Below are positions 16,856-25,645 of a stretch of 64,000 bases of DNA, one piece after another. The position numbers and the translations under genes are program-made. How positions within the stretch are numbered: position 1 is the first letter of the stretch; every line of letters starts with the position of its first letter. Source of the DNA: Paraburkholderia bryophila (GTDB lineage: Bacteria > Pseudomonadota > Gammaproteobacteria > Burkholderiales > Burkholderiaceae); the NCBI RefSeq assembly GCF_003269035.1, contig NZ_QLTK01000015.1:62001-126000 (forward strand), written 5' to 3'. A model generated the notes under the pieces. It was not told the origin of the DNA, searched no databases, and saw only the letters and a program-made list of their open reading frames with translations.

Positions 16856-18760
16856 ATGGTCGCAGAAGGTCACGATAACGTTAAGGGCCACGACGGCACG
16901 GTCAGGCAGTACCCGGTGCGCGATTTTTTCCGCCGCCCCGACCAGCATGCGTTCGTCATTGCCCCCGACGGACGGCACCTGTCGTTTCTCGCCAAGCGCT
17001 CCGGCCGCGAGAACATCTTCGTGCAGGAAATCGATGCCGACGGCGCGCCCGTGGGCGAACCGCGCGCCTTGACCAATGAAACCGAACGTGACGTGCCCGG
17101 CCACTCATGGAAGGGCAACGACCAGATTCTGTTCGTCAAGGACTTCGGCGGCGACGAGAACTTCCACGTGCTGTCGGTGCCGATCGACGGCGGCGAGCCG
17201 CGTGACCTGACGCCGTTCGACGGCGTGCGCGCCGGCATCGTCGACGATCTGCGCGAAGACGATCGCCACGTGCTGATCCAGATGAATCGTCGCGACCCAC
17301 AGGTCTTCGACGTCTTTCGCGCCGACGTCAGGACCGGCGAGCTGACGCAGATCGCCGAAAACCCCGGCAATATCATGGGCTGGATGACGGACCACGAGGG
17401 GCGCTTGCGCGTCGCGATCGCGTCGGACGGTGTGAACCAGACCCTGCTCTACCGCGACGTCGAGACCGAGCCTTTCCGTGCCGTCGTCACGACCGACTTC
17501 CGCGAAACCCTCTCACCGGTGTTTTTCACGTTCGACAACAAAGCGCTCTACGTCATGTCGAATCGCGGCCGCGACAAGGTCGCCATTTTCGAGTTCGATC
17601 CGCAAACCGGCCAGGAAGGCGCCTTGCTATTCGAGACCGGGCAGGTCGATGTGAGCGGCCTCACGTATTCGGAACATCGCCGCGTGCTGGTCGCGGCGTC
17701 CTACGTGGACGACCGCGCTCATCGTCATTTCTTCGACGACTGGGCGCGCGACGTGATCGCCGATCTCGAACGGCAGTTGCCGGGTCAGGAAGTCGGCATC
17801 GCCAGCCTGACGCGCGATGAGTCGCGCGCGATCGTGCATGCCGCGAGCGACCGCTCGGCCGGTTCGACCTGGCTCTATGACGTCGAACGCCGGCATCTCG
17901 TCAAGCTGGCGGACCTGAAACCCTGGCTCGATCCGGCCGATATGGTGCCGATGTCGCCGATTCATTTCACCTCGCGCGACGGCTTGCAAATCAACGGCTA
18001 TCTGACCTTGCCGGCGGGATACGAGCTTGGGCAACCCATCGCCAGGCCCTTGCCGCTGATCGTCAATCCGCACGGCGGTCCGTGGGCGAGAGACACGTGG
18101 GGTTTCAACGTCGAAGCGCAACTGCTGGCGAATCGCGGCTATGCGGTCGTGCAACTCAATTTCCGCGGTTCGGTCGGCTATGGCCGCGCCTTCTGGGAAG
18201 CGAGCTTCGGGCAATGGGGCCGCACGATGCAGAACGATATCGACGACGGGGTCGACTGGCTCGTGGCCCAAGGGATCGTCGATCCGGCGCGTGTGGGTAT
18301 TTACGGGGCGAGTTATGGCGGTTACGCGACGCTGGCGGGCGTGGCGTTCACGCCGGATCGCTACGCGGCGGCCGTCGATTACGTCGGCGTATCGAACCTG
18401 TTCACGTTGCTCGAATCGCTGCCGCCGTACTGGAAGCCGATGATCGACATGATGTACGAGATGATCGGCGATCCGCGCACCGAAGCAGGCAAGCAGGCAT
18501 TGCACGACGCGTCGCCGCTGTTCTTCGCGGACCGCATCGTGACGCCGCTGCTGGTCGCGCAAGGCGCGAACGATCCGCGCGTCAAACAGGCCGAGAGCGA
18601 TCAGATCGTCGAAGCTTTGCGTGCGCGCGGTGTGGACGTCAAGTACATGCTCAAGGAAAACGAAGGGCACGGCTTCCATAACGAAGAGAACCAGTACGAG
18701 TTCTATGAAGTCATGGAGGCGTTTCTGGCCGAGCATCTCGGTGGGGTGTCGAAGCGGTGA
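16856..18760 (+). CDS. S9 family (prolyl oligopeptidase-type) peptidase
   Basis: A 634-residue serine peptidase of the S9 family (acylaminoacyl-peptidase/DPP-like). Residues ~20-370 form a beta-propeller with repeated DG..LxFxxxRxG blades; the catalytic alpha/beta-hydrolase domain covers ~380-634. The triad is visible as Ser486 in GASYGGY, Asp573 in GANDPRV and His605 in NEGHGF. There is no signal peptide, so it acts in the cytosol on short peptides. The ATG follows ACGGAGGCGGG, a strong ribosome-binding site. The length is normal and no key residue is missing. Confidence 0.92.
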   Translation: MVAEGHDNVKGHDGTVRQYPVRDFFRRPDQHAFVIAPDGRHLSFLAKRSGRENIFVQEIDADGAPVGEPRALTNETERDVPGHSWKGNDQILFVKDFGGDENFHVLSVPIDGGEPRDLTPFDGVRAGIVDDLREDDRHVLIQMNRRDPQVFDVFRADVRTGELTQIAENPGNIMGWMTDHEGRLRVAIASDGVNQTLLYRDVETEPFRAVVTTDFRETLSPVFFTFDNKALYVMSNRGRDKVAIFEFDPQTGQEGALLFETGQVDVSGLTYSEHRRVLVAASYVDDRAHRHFFDDWARDVIADLERQLPGQEVGIASLTRDESRAIVHAASDRSAGSTWLYDVERRHLVKLADLKPWLDPADMVPMSPIHFTSRDGLQINGYLTLPAGYELGQPIARPLPLIVNPHGGPWARDTWGFNVEAQLLANRGYAVVQLNFRGSVGYGRAFWEASFGQWGRTMQNDIDDGVDWLVAQGIVDPARVGIYGASYGGYATLAGVAFTPDRYAAAVDYVGVSNLFTLLESLPPYWKPMIDMMYEMIGDPRTEAGKQALHDASPLFFADRIVTPLLVAQGANDPRVKQAESDQIVEALRARGVDVKYMLKENEGHGFHNEENQYEFYEVMEAFLAEHLGGVSKR

Positions 18761-18814
18761 GGCGGTAGCGGCCCGTCGAAGGCGGTGACGCAGGTCCCGC
18801 CGACATGGCCCCCC

Positions 18815-20497
18815 TCAGCTCGCAAGATACTGATGAACGGCCTGAATAGCGGCCGCGCCCTCGCCCACCGCCGCCGCAACTCGCTTGACGGAACCGCTAC
18901 GCACGTCGCCGGCCGCAAAAACGCCCGGTGTGCTGGTCTCGAGATCATGCGGCGGCCGCTCCGCTTTCCATGCGGCGCCGGTCGCTGCGCCGGTCAGCAC
19001 GAAGCCGGCCTTGTCCAGCGCGACACAACTGCCGAGCCACTTGGTACTCGGCTGGGCACCCAGAAAAAGAAACACATGCCGCACGGCCTGGTGTTCGATT
19101 TTCCCCTGCCGATCCCACTTGATCGCCTCGAGTTGCGACTCGCCGCACAACTCGACGATCGTTGTCTTCGTATGAAGCGTGATATTGGACGCGACGTTGA
19201 TGCGGCGAATCAGGTAATCCGACATGCTCGCACTGAGCCCTTCGCCGCGAATGACCACGTGCACATGCTTCGCGAACTTCGCCAGAAAGACGGCGGCCTG
19301 ACCGGCCGAATTCCCGCCGCCCACCACGATCACCTCGTGGTTGTTGCAAAGCGCCGCCTCCATGAAAGTTGCGCTGTAGTAAACGCCGCGCCCTTCGAAT
19401 TCCTCCAGCCGGTTGATCTCCGGCTTCCGGTAACGTGCGCCGGTCGCGATCACGACAGCACGCGCATGAACGATCTCGTCATAGTTGAGCCCGATATGAA
19501 AGGCCCGCCCGTCGTCGCAATCGATCGTCAACGCCTCGATCGGCACGCCCACTTCCGCCCCGAACTTGCGGCATTGCGACAGGCCACGACCGGCCAACGC
19601 CTGCCCCGATATGCCGGTAGGAAAGCCGAAATAATTTTCGATCTTCGAACTGGTCCCTGCCTGGCCGCCCGGCGCCTTGACGTCCAGCACCGCGACCTTC
19701 AATCCTTCCGACGCGGCATACACCGCGGCCGCGAGTCCGGCCGGCCCCGCCCCCACCACGACGAGGTCGAAGGACGCGCCGTTCAAGCGGTCCGGACTCA
19801 GGCCGATCGCATCGGCGACGGCCCGGTTGCTGGGCCGCCTGAGCACGGTGCCTTGCGAGGTGACCACAATGGGGATCTCGGCTGCCGTTACCTCGTAACG
19901 CGCCAGCAGATCTTTCGTCTCGGCATGTTCGACGAGATCGAAGTACGCCGACGGCTGACCATTGCGGCTCAGAAAATGACGCACATGATGCGTCGCGGCC
20001 GAGGCGGTGCTACCGATCACCATCACTCCGGCATGCGCGCCCTGAATGAAAGCGACCCGGCGCAGGATATACGCGCGCATGATGGTTTCGCTCAACTCGG
20101 CTTCCGCCACCACGAGCGTGCGCAGCGATTCCTCGTCGATCACCACGACCTCGCAATCGGTGATGGCGCGCGCATTGGCTGCGGCGGCGCGGCCGGCGAG
20201 CGTGCCGACCTCGCCCGTGAAATTGCCGGGACCATGCGTGCCCAGTATCTGCGTACCTAGAACGGAGGTTCGGCTTGCCTCGATCGTGCCGGCCAGGATG
20301 ACGAACATGGCTGTGTGCCGCTCGCCTTCGGCGTAGAGAATGTCGTTCGCTTTCAGCTTGCGGCGCTCGCCATATCGCTCCAGGATCGCCAGTTGTCTGT
20401 CGTCGAGGGTGGGATAGACCTGATGGTGTCGGCTGCCACCTAACGACAGATCCCCCGGAGGGGCTGAAGAATCTTTGCTCATGATGGGCTCCGTCAA
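18815..20497 (-). CDS. Cyclic-nucleotide-domain / thioredoxin-reductase-like flavoprotein fusion
   Basis: A 560-residue three-part fusion. Residues ~25-140 are a CRP-like cyclic-nucleotide-binding domain (ILYAEGER, GNFTGEVGTL). Residues ~155-235 are a thioredoxin/glutaredoxin-like spacer with no CxxC. Residues ~243-560 are a TrxR-type flavoprotein with FAD motif GAGPAG (249-254), GGQAG (277-281), ATGARYR (351-357), NAD(P)H motif GGGNSAGQA (393-401) and the C-terminal FAD segment VFAAGDVR. In true thioredoxin reductases the NADPH domain carries CATC; here the equivalent is YYSATF (373-378), so it cannot be a disulfide reductase of that type. Substrate unknown; electron transfer to a partner is possible. 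An alternative start is ATG at 20482. Confidence 0.88.
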   Translation of the reverse strand: MTEPIMSKDSSAPPGDLSLGGSRHHQVYPTLDDRQLAILERYGERRKLKANDILYAEGERHTAMFVILAGTIEASRTSVLGTQILGTHGPGNFTGEVGTLAGRAAAANARAITDCEVVVIDEESLRTLVVAEAELSETIMRAYILRRVAFIQGAHAGVMVIGSTASAATHHVRHFLSRNGQPSAYFDLVEHAETKDLLARYEVTAAEIPIVVTSQGTVLRRPSNRAVADAIGLSPDRLNGASFDLVVVGAGPAGLAAAVYAASEGLKVAVLDVKAPGGQAGTSSKIENYFGFPTGISGQALAGRGLSQCRKFGAEVGVPIEALTIDCDDGRAFHIGLNYDEIVHARAVVIATGARYRKPEINRLEEFEGRGVYYSATFMEAALCNNHEVIVVGGGNSAGQAAVFLAKFAKHVHVVIRGEGLSASMSDYLIRRINVASNITLHTKTTIVELCGESQLEAIKWDRQGKIEHQAVRHVFLFLGAQPSTKWLGSCVALDKAGFVLTGAATGAAWKAERPPHDLETSTPGVFAAGDVRSGSVKRVAAAVGEGAAAIQAVHQYLAS

Positions 20498-20696
20498 GTC
20501 GTGTCACGACAGGACGCGATCCCTGCCGTGGAAATGCTGCATCCAGGGCGGATAGATTACCTCGTGTTGCGACACGCGAACGAGTCGATCTCGTTGATTT
20601 CCCGTAGGGACCCGTCGTCGAGCGCTCAGCTTATCGCCACGCCGAGCCTGCGCACCCGCGCCGAACGTCATGGCGCAGGGCGAATCGCGCGCCGCC

Positions 20697-21563
20697 TCAG
20701 CCGGCTCGCGACACCAGTTCCCGCACGACCGCCTCCAGCGTCACACGGCCCTTGATCACGCTCGCTGCGTCGCCTTCGAAATCGATCCAGCCTTCGTTGA
20801 AACCGTCGAGCATGCGGATGCGCGGCATCGGCTCTTTCATGCCCTGCCCTCTGAACAACGACTCCCACGTTGCGCGCGCCACGGCCTCGGCGCGGACCGG
20901 TCGTCCGAGCACGGCGGCGAACGCCGCGGCAAGATCGTTCGGACTCACGCGATGCGGTCCCTCCAGTTCCACCACGCGCTTGCCGCTCCAGGTCTCCTGC
21001 AGCAGTTGCGCGGCGACGTGGCCCACATCCGCCGTGGCCACCATGGGTACGGGTTTGTCGAGCGGCTGCAGAAAACTGTGCAGCACGCCTTCGTCGCGCG
21101 CCGGGGCAACGTCCCATGCGGCGTTTTCGAGGAACCAGCCGGGACGTAAAAACGTTACCGGCATCGGCAGTTCGTTGAGTGCCTGCTCCATCAGCGTGCG
21201 TTGGGTCAGCAAATTCGATTGGACGGCTTGCGCGCCGATCGTCGACAAACAGACCACCTTGCCGGGGCGCGCCGCGGCGAGCGCCGACTTCACGGCGTCG
21301 ACAAAAACCCGCGCCTCGGGAAAGCCGGGCGACGGATCGAATTCCGACGGCGGCAGGATAAACGCGCCGGTCGCCCCGTCGAACGCCGCTGCGAGCGACG
21401 GGGCGTCATCCATATTGGCGGCCGCCAGTTCGCAGCCGCGCTCGGCCCATGCCTGCGCGCGCGCTGGATCGCGCACGACGGCGCGCACGGGGAGACTGGC
21501 CGAGAGCAGCGTGTGAGCCAGCGCGCCGCCGACTTTGCCGGTAATGCCAGTGATTGCGTACAT
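20697..21563 (-). CDS. NAD(P)-binding NmrA-like family protein
   Basis: A 288-residue atypical SDR/NmrA-type protein. The N-terminus is the Rossmann strand YAITGITGKVGG with the GxxGxxG pattern at 6, 9 and 12, followed by VRAVVRDPAR, which is usual for NADP-binding members of the QOR2/HSCARG-like group. The LRPGWFLEN segment around residues 140-150 is also typical. There is no YxxxK pair, so it may sense NAD(P)H or act as a quinone or redox reductase. Divergent from a LysR gene 209 bp away, its likely regulator. Confidence 0.85.
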   Translation of the reverse strand: MYAITGITGKVGGALAHTLLSASLPVRAVVRDPARAQAWAERGCELAAANMDDAPSLAAAFDGATGAFILPPSEFDPSPGFPEARVFVDAVKSALAAARPGKVVCLSTIGAQAVQSNLLTQRTLMEQALNELPMPVTFLRPGWFLENAAWDVAPARDEGVLHSFLQPLDKPVPMVATADVGHVAAQLLQETWSGKRVVELEGPHRVSPNDLAAAFAAVLGRPVRAEAVARATWESLFRGQGMKEPMPRIRMLDGFNEGWIDFEGDAASVIKGRVTLEAVVRELVSRAG

Positions 21564-21702
21564 GATCTGGTTTCCTTATCCGATTGAATGCCGGCGCACG
21601 GGTAGTCCGCTCAGAAGGCCCGCCCAACTGACGCGACCCGCGCTGCGACGTGTTGCTGAACGGCATTGTCGGCAAACGCGAAGAGAAACTAAATGACATG
21701 AA

Positions 21703-21730
21703 TTACACTTGTGAGGTGACACAAAGTTAC
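21703..21730. promoter_or_regulatory. Candidate LysR operator between nmrA-like and lysR genes
   Basis: TTACACTTGTG and CACAAAGTTAC form an imperfect inverted repeat around a GAGGTGA centre, in the middle of the divergent 209-bp region. The TTGTG/CACAA core is symmetric. Position and AT-content contrast suit a LysR-type binding site controlling both genes. Confidence 0.4.
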
Positions 21731-21772
21731 TAATCAGCCGTAGATCGCGACAATGACCGGAATGGAGCGCCG

Positions 21773-22687
21773 ATGAGATCACCCACTGAGAACCTGTCCA
21801 GCGGGATCGGCGTGTTCGCCGCCGTCGTCGACGCGGGCACCTTCGCCGCCGCGGCCGATTTGATGGGCATGTCGCCGCCGGGCGTGAGCCGGGCTATCGC
21901 GCGACTCGAAAAGCGGCTGAAAATACGGCTCTTCAATCGAACGACCCGCTCCGTGTCGCTGACCGAAGAAGGCCGGCGTTTCTACGAACAGGTCATGCCG
22001 CACTTGCGAGGAATCGAGGAAGCGGCGGCCTGCGCCACCGGCGGTGCCACGACCGTACGCGGGAAACTGCGCATCAATCTCGACCCTGTCTCGTCGCGAG
22101 TCATTCTGGGCACGAGGCTGGATGCCTTCATGGATGCGCACCCCGAACTCGAACTCGAGTTCATTGCGCGCGATCAGCTTGGCGATCTGATCGTGGACGG
22201 TTTCGATCTGGCGTTGCGATTCGGCGAACCGCGTTCATCCACGCTGGTGGCACGCAAGCTTCTCGACACGCCGGTCGTGACGGTCGCGGCGCCCTCGTAC
22301 CTCGCGCGTCATGGGCACCCTACCGGGCCGCAAGAACTGGAAAACGGCGCGCACCGATGCCTGGAGTTCCGCAATCCGGAAACCGGCAAGCCGTTTCCGT
22401 GGGAGTTTCATCGCAAGCGTAAAAAGCTGATTGTCGAGACGAAGGGCCGGCTGACGGTCAACGATCCGAGCGCGCTCATCAACGCCTGCCTGGCGGGCTC
22501 CGGGATTGCGCAGATGCTGCTGTTGGGATCCGAGCATCTGATTCAGGAGGGACGGCTGGTCCAGCTTTTCGCGGACTGGCCGGACGAGCGCTTTCCGCTT
22601 TACGCGTATCACCCGTCGCGGCACCACACACCGGCTAAAACGCGGGTGTTTCTTGATTTCATTGTTGGGTTGACTGGTGCGGGGTAG
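21773..22687 (+). CDS. LysR family transcriptional regulator
   Basis: A 304-residue LysR-type regulator with the winged HTH at ~10-68 (AAAADLMGMSPPGVSRAIARLEKRL, then FNRTTRSVSLTEEG) and an effector domain at ~95-300. The HTH wording RTTRSVSLTEEGRRFYEQ belongs to the CrgA/DhcR-like group. The ATG is preceded by GGAGCG. It points away from the NmrA-like gene; such divergent pairs usually mean that the regulator controls the neighbour together with its own promoter. No unusual feature in the protein. Confidence 0.9.
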   Translation: MRSPTENLSSGIGVFAAVVDAGTFAAAADLMGMSPPGVSRAIARLEKRLKIRLFNRTTRSVSLTEEGRRFYEQVMPHLRGIEEAAACATGGATTVRGKLRINLDPVSSRVILGTRLDAFMDAHPELELEFIARDQLGDLIVDGFDLALRFGEPRSSTLVARKLLDTPVVTVAAPSYLARHGHPTGPQELENGAHRCLEFRNPETGKPFPWEFHRKRKKLIVETKGRLTVNDPSALINACLAGSGIAQMLLLGSEHLIQEGRLVQLFADWPDERFPLYAYHPSRHHTPAKTRVFLDFIVGLTGAG

Positions 22688-22766
22688 GAGGAAACGCCTC
22701 CCTCAGAAACCAACGCGCCCTCGATAGACGACGAAACAACGAAATTCCCTACCCGCTACGCGCCCC

Positions 22767-23300
22767 TCACCGCCAGCGCGCCATCGTCTCAAACACTCCA
22801 TCGCGCCTCACCAGCGCATGCAACAGCGCCGCCGCCAGATGCAGCAAGATCAGCGCGAAGAAGCATAGCGCGAGGATCCGATGCGCGTTCCACAGCAGCG
22901 TGTGCAGCCCGTTGCTATGCGGCAGGATAGACGGCAACTGCACACCGAACACCACCACCGGATAATCCGCGGCCGACAACATGCCCCATCCCAGTAGTGG
23001 CAACGCAATCATCAGCACGTAAAACGCGAGATGCGACAGATGAGCGGCCAGCTTCATCGGCTCCGGCATCGACGCCGGCAACGGCGGCGCGCCGCGCGTC
23101 AATCTCACCACGAGGCGAATCAGCGCCAGCACGAGAATCACCATGCCCAGCGGTTTGTGGATGGACACCAGCGACAGATAATCCGGGCGCACGGTGGACA
23201 CCATCCCGACACCGATGAACAACATCGCCAGAATGCAAACCGCCATCAGCCAGTGAAGCGCGCGTTGCAGCGGTGTGAAGCGATCGTGGATCGGGTTCAT
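22767..23300 (-). CDS. Cytochrome b561
   Basis: A 177-residue four-helix membrane cytochrome b561 (YodB/CybB type) that passes electrons between quinol and a periplasmic acceptor. The helices are visible as Leu/Val/Ile-rich blocks at ~14-34, 45-66, 85-110 and 138-165, with haem-ligand histidines near the start (ALHWLMA) and in HKPLGM, plus HRILAL and LLHLAAALLH. Its ATG overlaps the stop of the upstream catalase-like gene (ATGA), so the two are translationally coupled. The pair probably feeds electrons to, or receives them from, the haem peroxidase. Confidence 0.92.
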   Translation of the reverse strand: MNPIHDRFTPLQRALHWLMAVCILAMLFIGVGMVSTVRPDYLSLVSIHKPLGMVILVLALIRLVVRLTRGAPPLPASMPEPMKLAAHLSHLAFYVLMIALPLLGWGMLSAADYPVVVFGVQLPSILPHSNGLHTLLWNAHRILALCFFALILLHLAAALLHALVRRDGVFETMARWR

Positions 23301-24358
23301 GGCGTGGTTCCTCCCGCCGGATGGTGCGGATAGTCCTTGTCTTCAGCGGTCCGCCGGTCGAACGAGACGGCATAGGCGGCCGAGCGCGCGGCGGGAAACG
23401 GATCGTCCGAGACGTGCATGCCGGGCGGTAGCACCGTCGGATCGAAGTTGATATCCCGGCACGGCCCGTCAGCCTCGGGCTCGATGGCATTGACCACCAG
23501 CGTACCCGCTTCCACTTTGCGCCGGTCGTCCGGCCAGGCTTTGGTGGGGTCCGCGGTCGGGTCGCCGGGATTGGCGAGCGTGAAGACCAGCGTCCAATGT
23601 TGCGGCGCGCTGTGGACCCGTTGCGTGATGTCCGCCGCGAGGAAGTCGGCGTCGCGCGCTTTCAACAGATCATGCGCAACGGCTTGGGGCGGCGCGGCGG
23701 GGATGAAAGACCAGCGCACCGCCTGGTCCTGTCCCGCGGCATTCGTGAAGATGAAGCTATTGAGGCTGTTGTAGCGCTCCTCGGCATAGGAAGCCGTCCA
23801 CGGCGCACTGCCCGCCCACGCGACGAACGCGCCGAACTCCGGGTGCGCGCCGATGAAATTCTTCATGGCGTCCGGGTCTTTCTTGTTGGCCGACGCCTGC
23901 AGCAAACCGTAGAAAGCCTGCGGTGTGGAGACCGCAAAGAACGGCGCATCGATCATCGCGGTGCGCCATTCGCGTCCGTCCGGCGCGACGATGCGCAAGC
24001 TGAGGCCGCGCACCCGAACGGCGGCGTCCGGTGCCTTGGGGTCCGGCGTGGCGAGGTTGAAGCGGCCGGTGACCGGGTACGAGCCGGCCGCCAGCATCGG
24101 CGCCGTCGACAGCATCGCGGCCGTGCCGTTGGATTCGAAGCTGCCGGTAAAGCAGATGCCCTTGGCATGATTGCGCCGGAAGCCGAGCGTCGGACCGCCG
24201 GGAGGCGCCAGTCCGTTGACGATCCTGGCGGGCGTCAGACGGCCCGGAGAGAGCCACCCGGCCGTAAAGGCGAAGGCCGCCACCAGCGCGACCACCACGA
24301 CTGCAATCAGTACCAGCGAACGAATGGGGGACGCGCTGGAAGTCGGTCTGTCGGCCAT
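23297..24358 (-). CDS. Membrane-anchored catalase-related peroxidase (SrpA-like)
   Basis: A 353-residue catalase-fold haem peroxidase without the N-terminal arm and C-terminal domain of full catalases. A single membrane anchor at residues ~14-36 (VLIAVVVVALVAAFAFTAG) places the enzyme in the periplasm. The catalytic-side segment FRRNHAKGICFTGSFESNG (~60-78) with His64, the GLSLRI strand and the Asp/Asn-rich middle match the SrpA-like peroxidase group. It is the first gene of a two-gene unit with cytochrome b561 (4-bp overlap). A catalase/b561 pair is a recurring arrangement and suggests a periplasmic peroxide-detoxifying chain fed by the quinol pool. Confidence 0.88.
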   Translation of the reverse strand: MADRPTSSASPIRSLVLIAVVVVALVAAFAFTAGWLSPGRLTPARIVNGLAPPGGPTLGFRRNHAKGICFTGSFESNGTAAMLSTAPMLAAGSYPVTGRFNLATPDPKAPDAAVRVRGLSLRIVAPDGREWRTAMIDAPFFAVSTPQAFYGLLQASANKKDPDAMKNFIGAHPEFGAFVAWAGSAPWTASYAEERYNSLNSFIFTNAAGQDQAVRWSFIPAAPPQAVAHDLLKARDADFLAADITQRVHSAPQHWTLVFTLANPGDPTADPTKAWPDDRRKVEAGTLVVNAIEPEADGPCRDINFDPTVLPPGMHVSDDPFPAARSAAYAVSFDRRTAEDKDYPHHPAGGTTP

Positions 24359-24543
24359 CTATCTCTCCCGATCTGGATTCGGCTGGGTGAAAGTCCGGCA
24401 AGCTGACGCCAATAGTGCCATCGATCCGCGGACTGCGCTCATTCACTGCCGTTCGCCAGCGCCCTGATGCGCCACCCATGGTTTCACCGGGCAACCGTTC
24501 CGAATCTGCGACCGCTGACGGCGCACGGCTATAATCGCGCTCG

Positions 24544-24570
24544 ACCATTGCCACCATTGCCACCATTGCC
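24544..24570 (+). repeat. Three 9-bp tandem repeats (ACCATTGCC)
   Basis: ACCATTGCC occurs three times head to tail, followed by two degenerate CCATCGCC units up to ~24585. It lies just upstream of the ribosome-binding site of the GTG-started lipoprotein gene. The units are a multiple of three and fall outside the predicted coding region. Confidence 0.7.
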
Positions 24571-24601
24571 CCATCGCCCCATCGTCCGGAAAGTCTCGCT
24601 C

Positions 24602-25057
24602 GTGAAAAAGATCGCTACCTTTGCGCTCGCTGCGCTAGCCCTCACGGCTTGCTCGTCCGCTGAAAAGCAGGCTCAGCAAGCCCAGCAATTCGTCCATGAC
24701 GAGGCAGGTCTGACCGCTGCCCAACGCAACGCTACAGTCAATTGCACCCCGGCAAATTGCGACGCCGCGTGGGCGCTGACGAAACGCTATATCGAGCAGC
24801 ATTCCGACACGTCCGTGACGCGCGCCGACGCCGTCGCTGTCGAGACCGACGTACCGTCTCGTTCAGGCAAGGTCGCCTTATCGGCAACCCGCGAAGCGAA
24901 GGGCGGCGGCGCGACGCTCACCCTGTTCGCGCAGTGCCGCAACATGTACGGACCGGACAACGAGCAAGGTTCGGACTATGACGAATGCGCCGGGAAAATC
25001 ATCAACGCCCAGAATGGGTATGCGGCGTTTCTACGCACGCATGCGTCGGGTCAGTAA
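24602..25057 (+). CDS. Putative lipoprotein, unknown function
   Basis: A 151-residue secreted lipoprotein. The GTG at 24602 (after GGAAAG) starts a classic signal peptide: KK, a hydrophobic core FALAALAL, and a lipobox LTAC with Cys at ~18. The mature part has a Gln/Ala-rich helix (AEKQAQQAQQF) and several Cys (CTPANC, then C-x-N-M and C-AGK), which could form disulfides in the periplasm. I do not recognise the family. Its last ~55 bp overlap, in antisense, the 3' end of the ATPase gene on the minus strand. Confidence 0.7.
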   Translation: MKKIATFALAALALTACSSAEKQAQQAQQFVHDEAGLTAAQRNATVNCTPANCDAAWALTKRYIEQHSDTSVTRADAVAVETDVPSRSGKVALSATREAKGGGATLTLFAQCRNMYGPDNEQGSDYDECAGKIINAQNGYAAFLRTHASGQ

Positions 25058-25550
25058 GCGCATCGATCATCGTGGCTGTCGCAAGCTCAACGTCGGTTGC
25101 GGCTTCGAACTGGGCCTCCATGAATTCGAACATGGCGGGCGTGACCTCGAATGCAAAGGTATCGCCCTTCTCTTCGTTTCTCGTCGTGACGCGGGCCTTG
25201 CGTAGATCGTACGGCGCGGTGACATAGTGAAGGCGTGCTGCAACGCCGGCGTCGCTGGCACGCGCGATAAACGCGGAACGGTTCTGGACTTTCATGAAAC
25301 CCAGATCCAGCACAACGCTCGCACCGTTTTGAACGATCTGTTGAGCCACTGACCAGATCTGGCGCTCGCACCTCTGCACCCGCTCCATAATCCAGGCGAG
25401 ATTCATCGGACTCGGCAGATCGGGACCGTATAAGCCGGCCATCCATTCATCGATAGAAAAACGCGTGGCCTTGCGTGACTCGGCGAGCTTGCGCGCGTAA
25501 AAAGACTTCCCCGCTCCTTGCGGTCCGAACACAATGTGTACTTGCGACAC
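25002..25550 (-). CDS. P-loop ATPase/kinase-like protein
   Basis: A 182-residue AAA_33/zeta-toxin-like P-loop protein. The Walker A GPQGAGKS follows directly on the first strand (SQVHIVF), a D-E pair (SIDEW) comes one strand later, and a VVLDLGFMK strand at ~87-95 carries the Walker-B-like Asp. The R-x-x-x-R lid (RKARVTTRNEEKG) is typical of small-molecule kinases. The GTG at 25550 is preferred because it follows AGGGAGTTCC and begins at the first strand; the longer frame to 25643 adds an unrelated leader. The 3' end overlaps the convergent lipoprotein gene by 56 bp. The substrate is unknown. Confidence 0.75.
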   Translation of the reverse strand: MSQVHIVFGPQGAGKSFYARKLAESRKATRFSIDEWMAGLYGPDLPSPMNLAWIMERVQRCERQIWSVAQQIVQNGASVVLDLGFMKVQNRSAFIARASDAGVAARLHYVTAPYDLRKARVTTRNEEKGDTFAFEVTPAMFEFMEAQFEAATDVELATATMIDALTDPTHACVETPHTHSGR

Positions 25551-25645
25551 GGAACTCCCTGTTGGTATTAGTTGTTTTGGGCTGTCATTGAACAGATTGA
25601 GGTCGGCGCGTTTCGCCACTCTGCACGCGCCAACTCCATCCATGC

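Noticed and set aside
18785..20260. 491-codon frame opposite the reductase fusion
   Set aside because: No motif or ribosome-binding site; antisense to clear FAD/NAD(P)H-binding motifs.
24544..24585. 9-bp tandem repeats considered as a phase-variable tract
   Set aside because: Only three full units of a length divisible by three, located upstream of the chosen start; no on/off frame switch would result.
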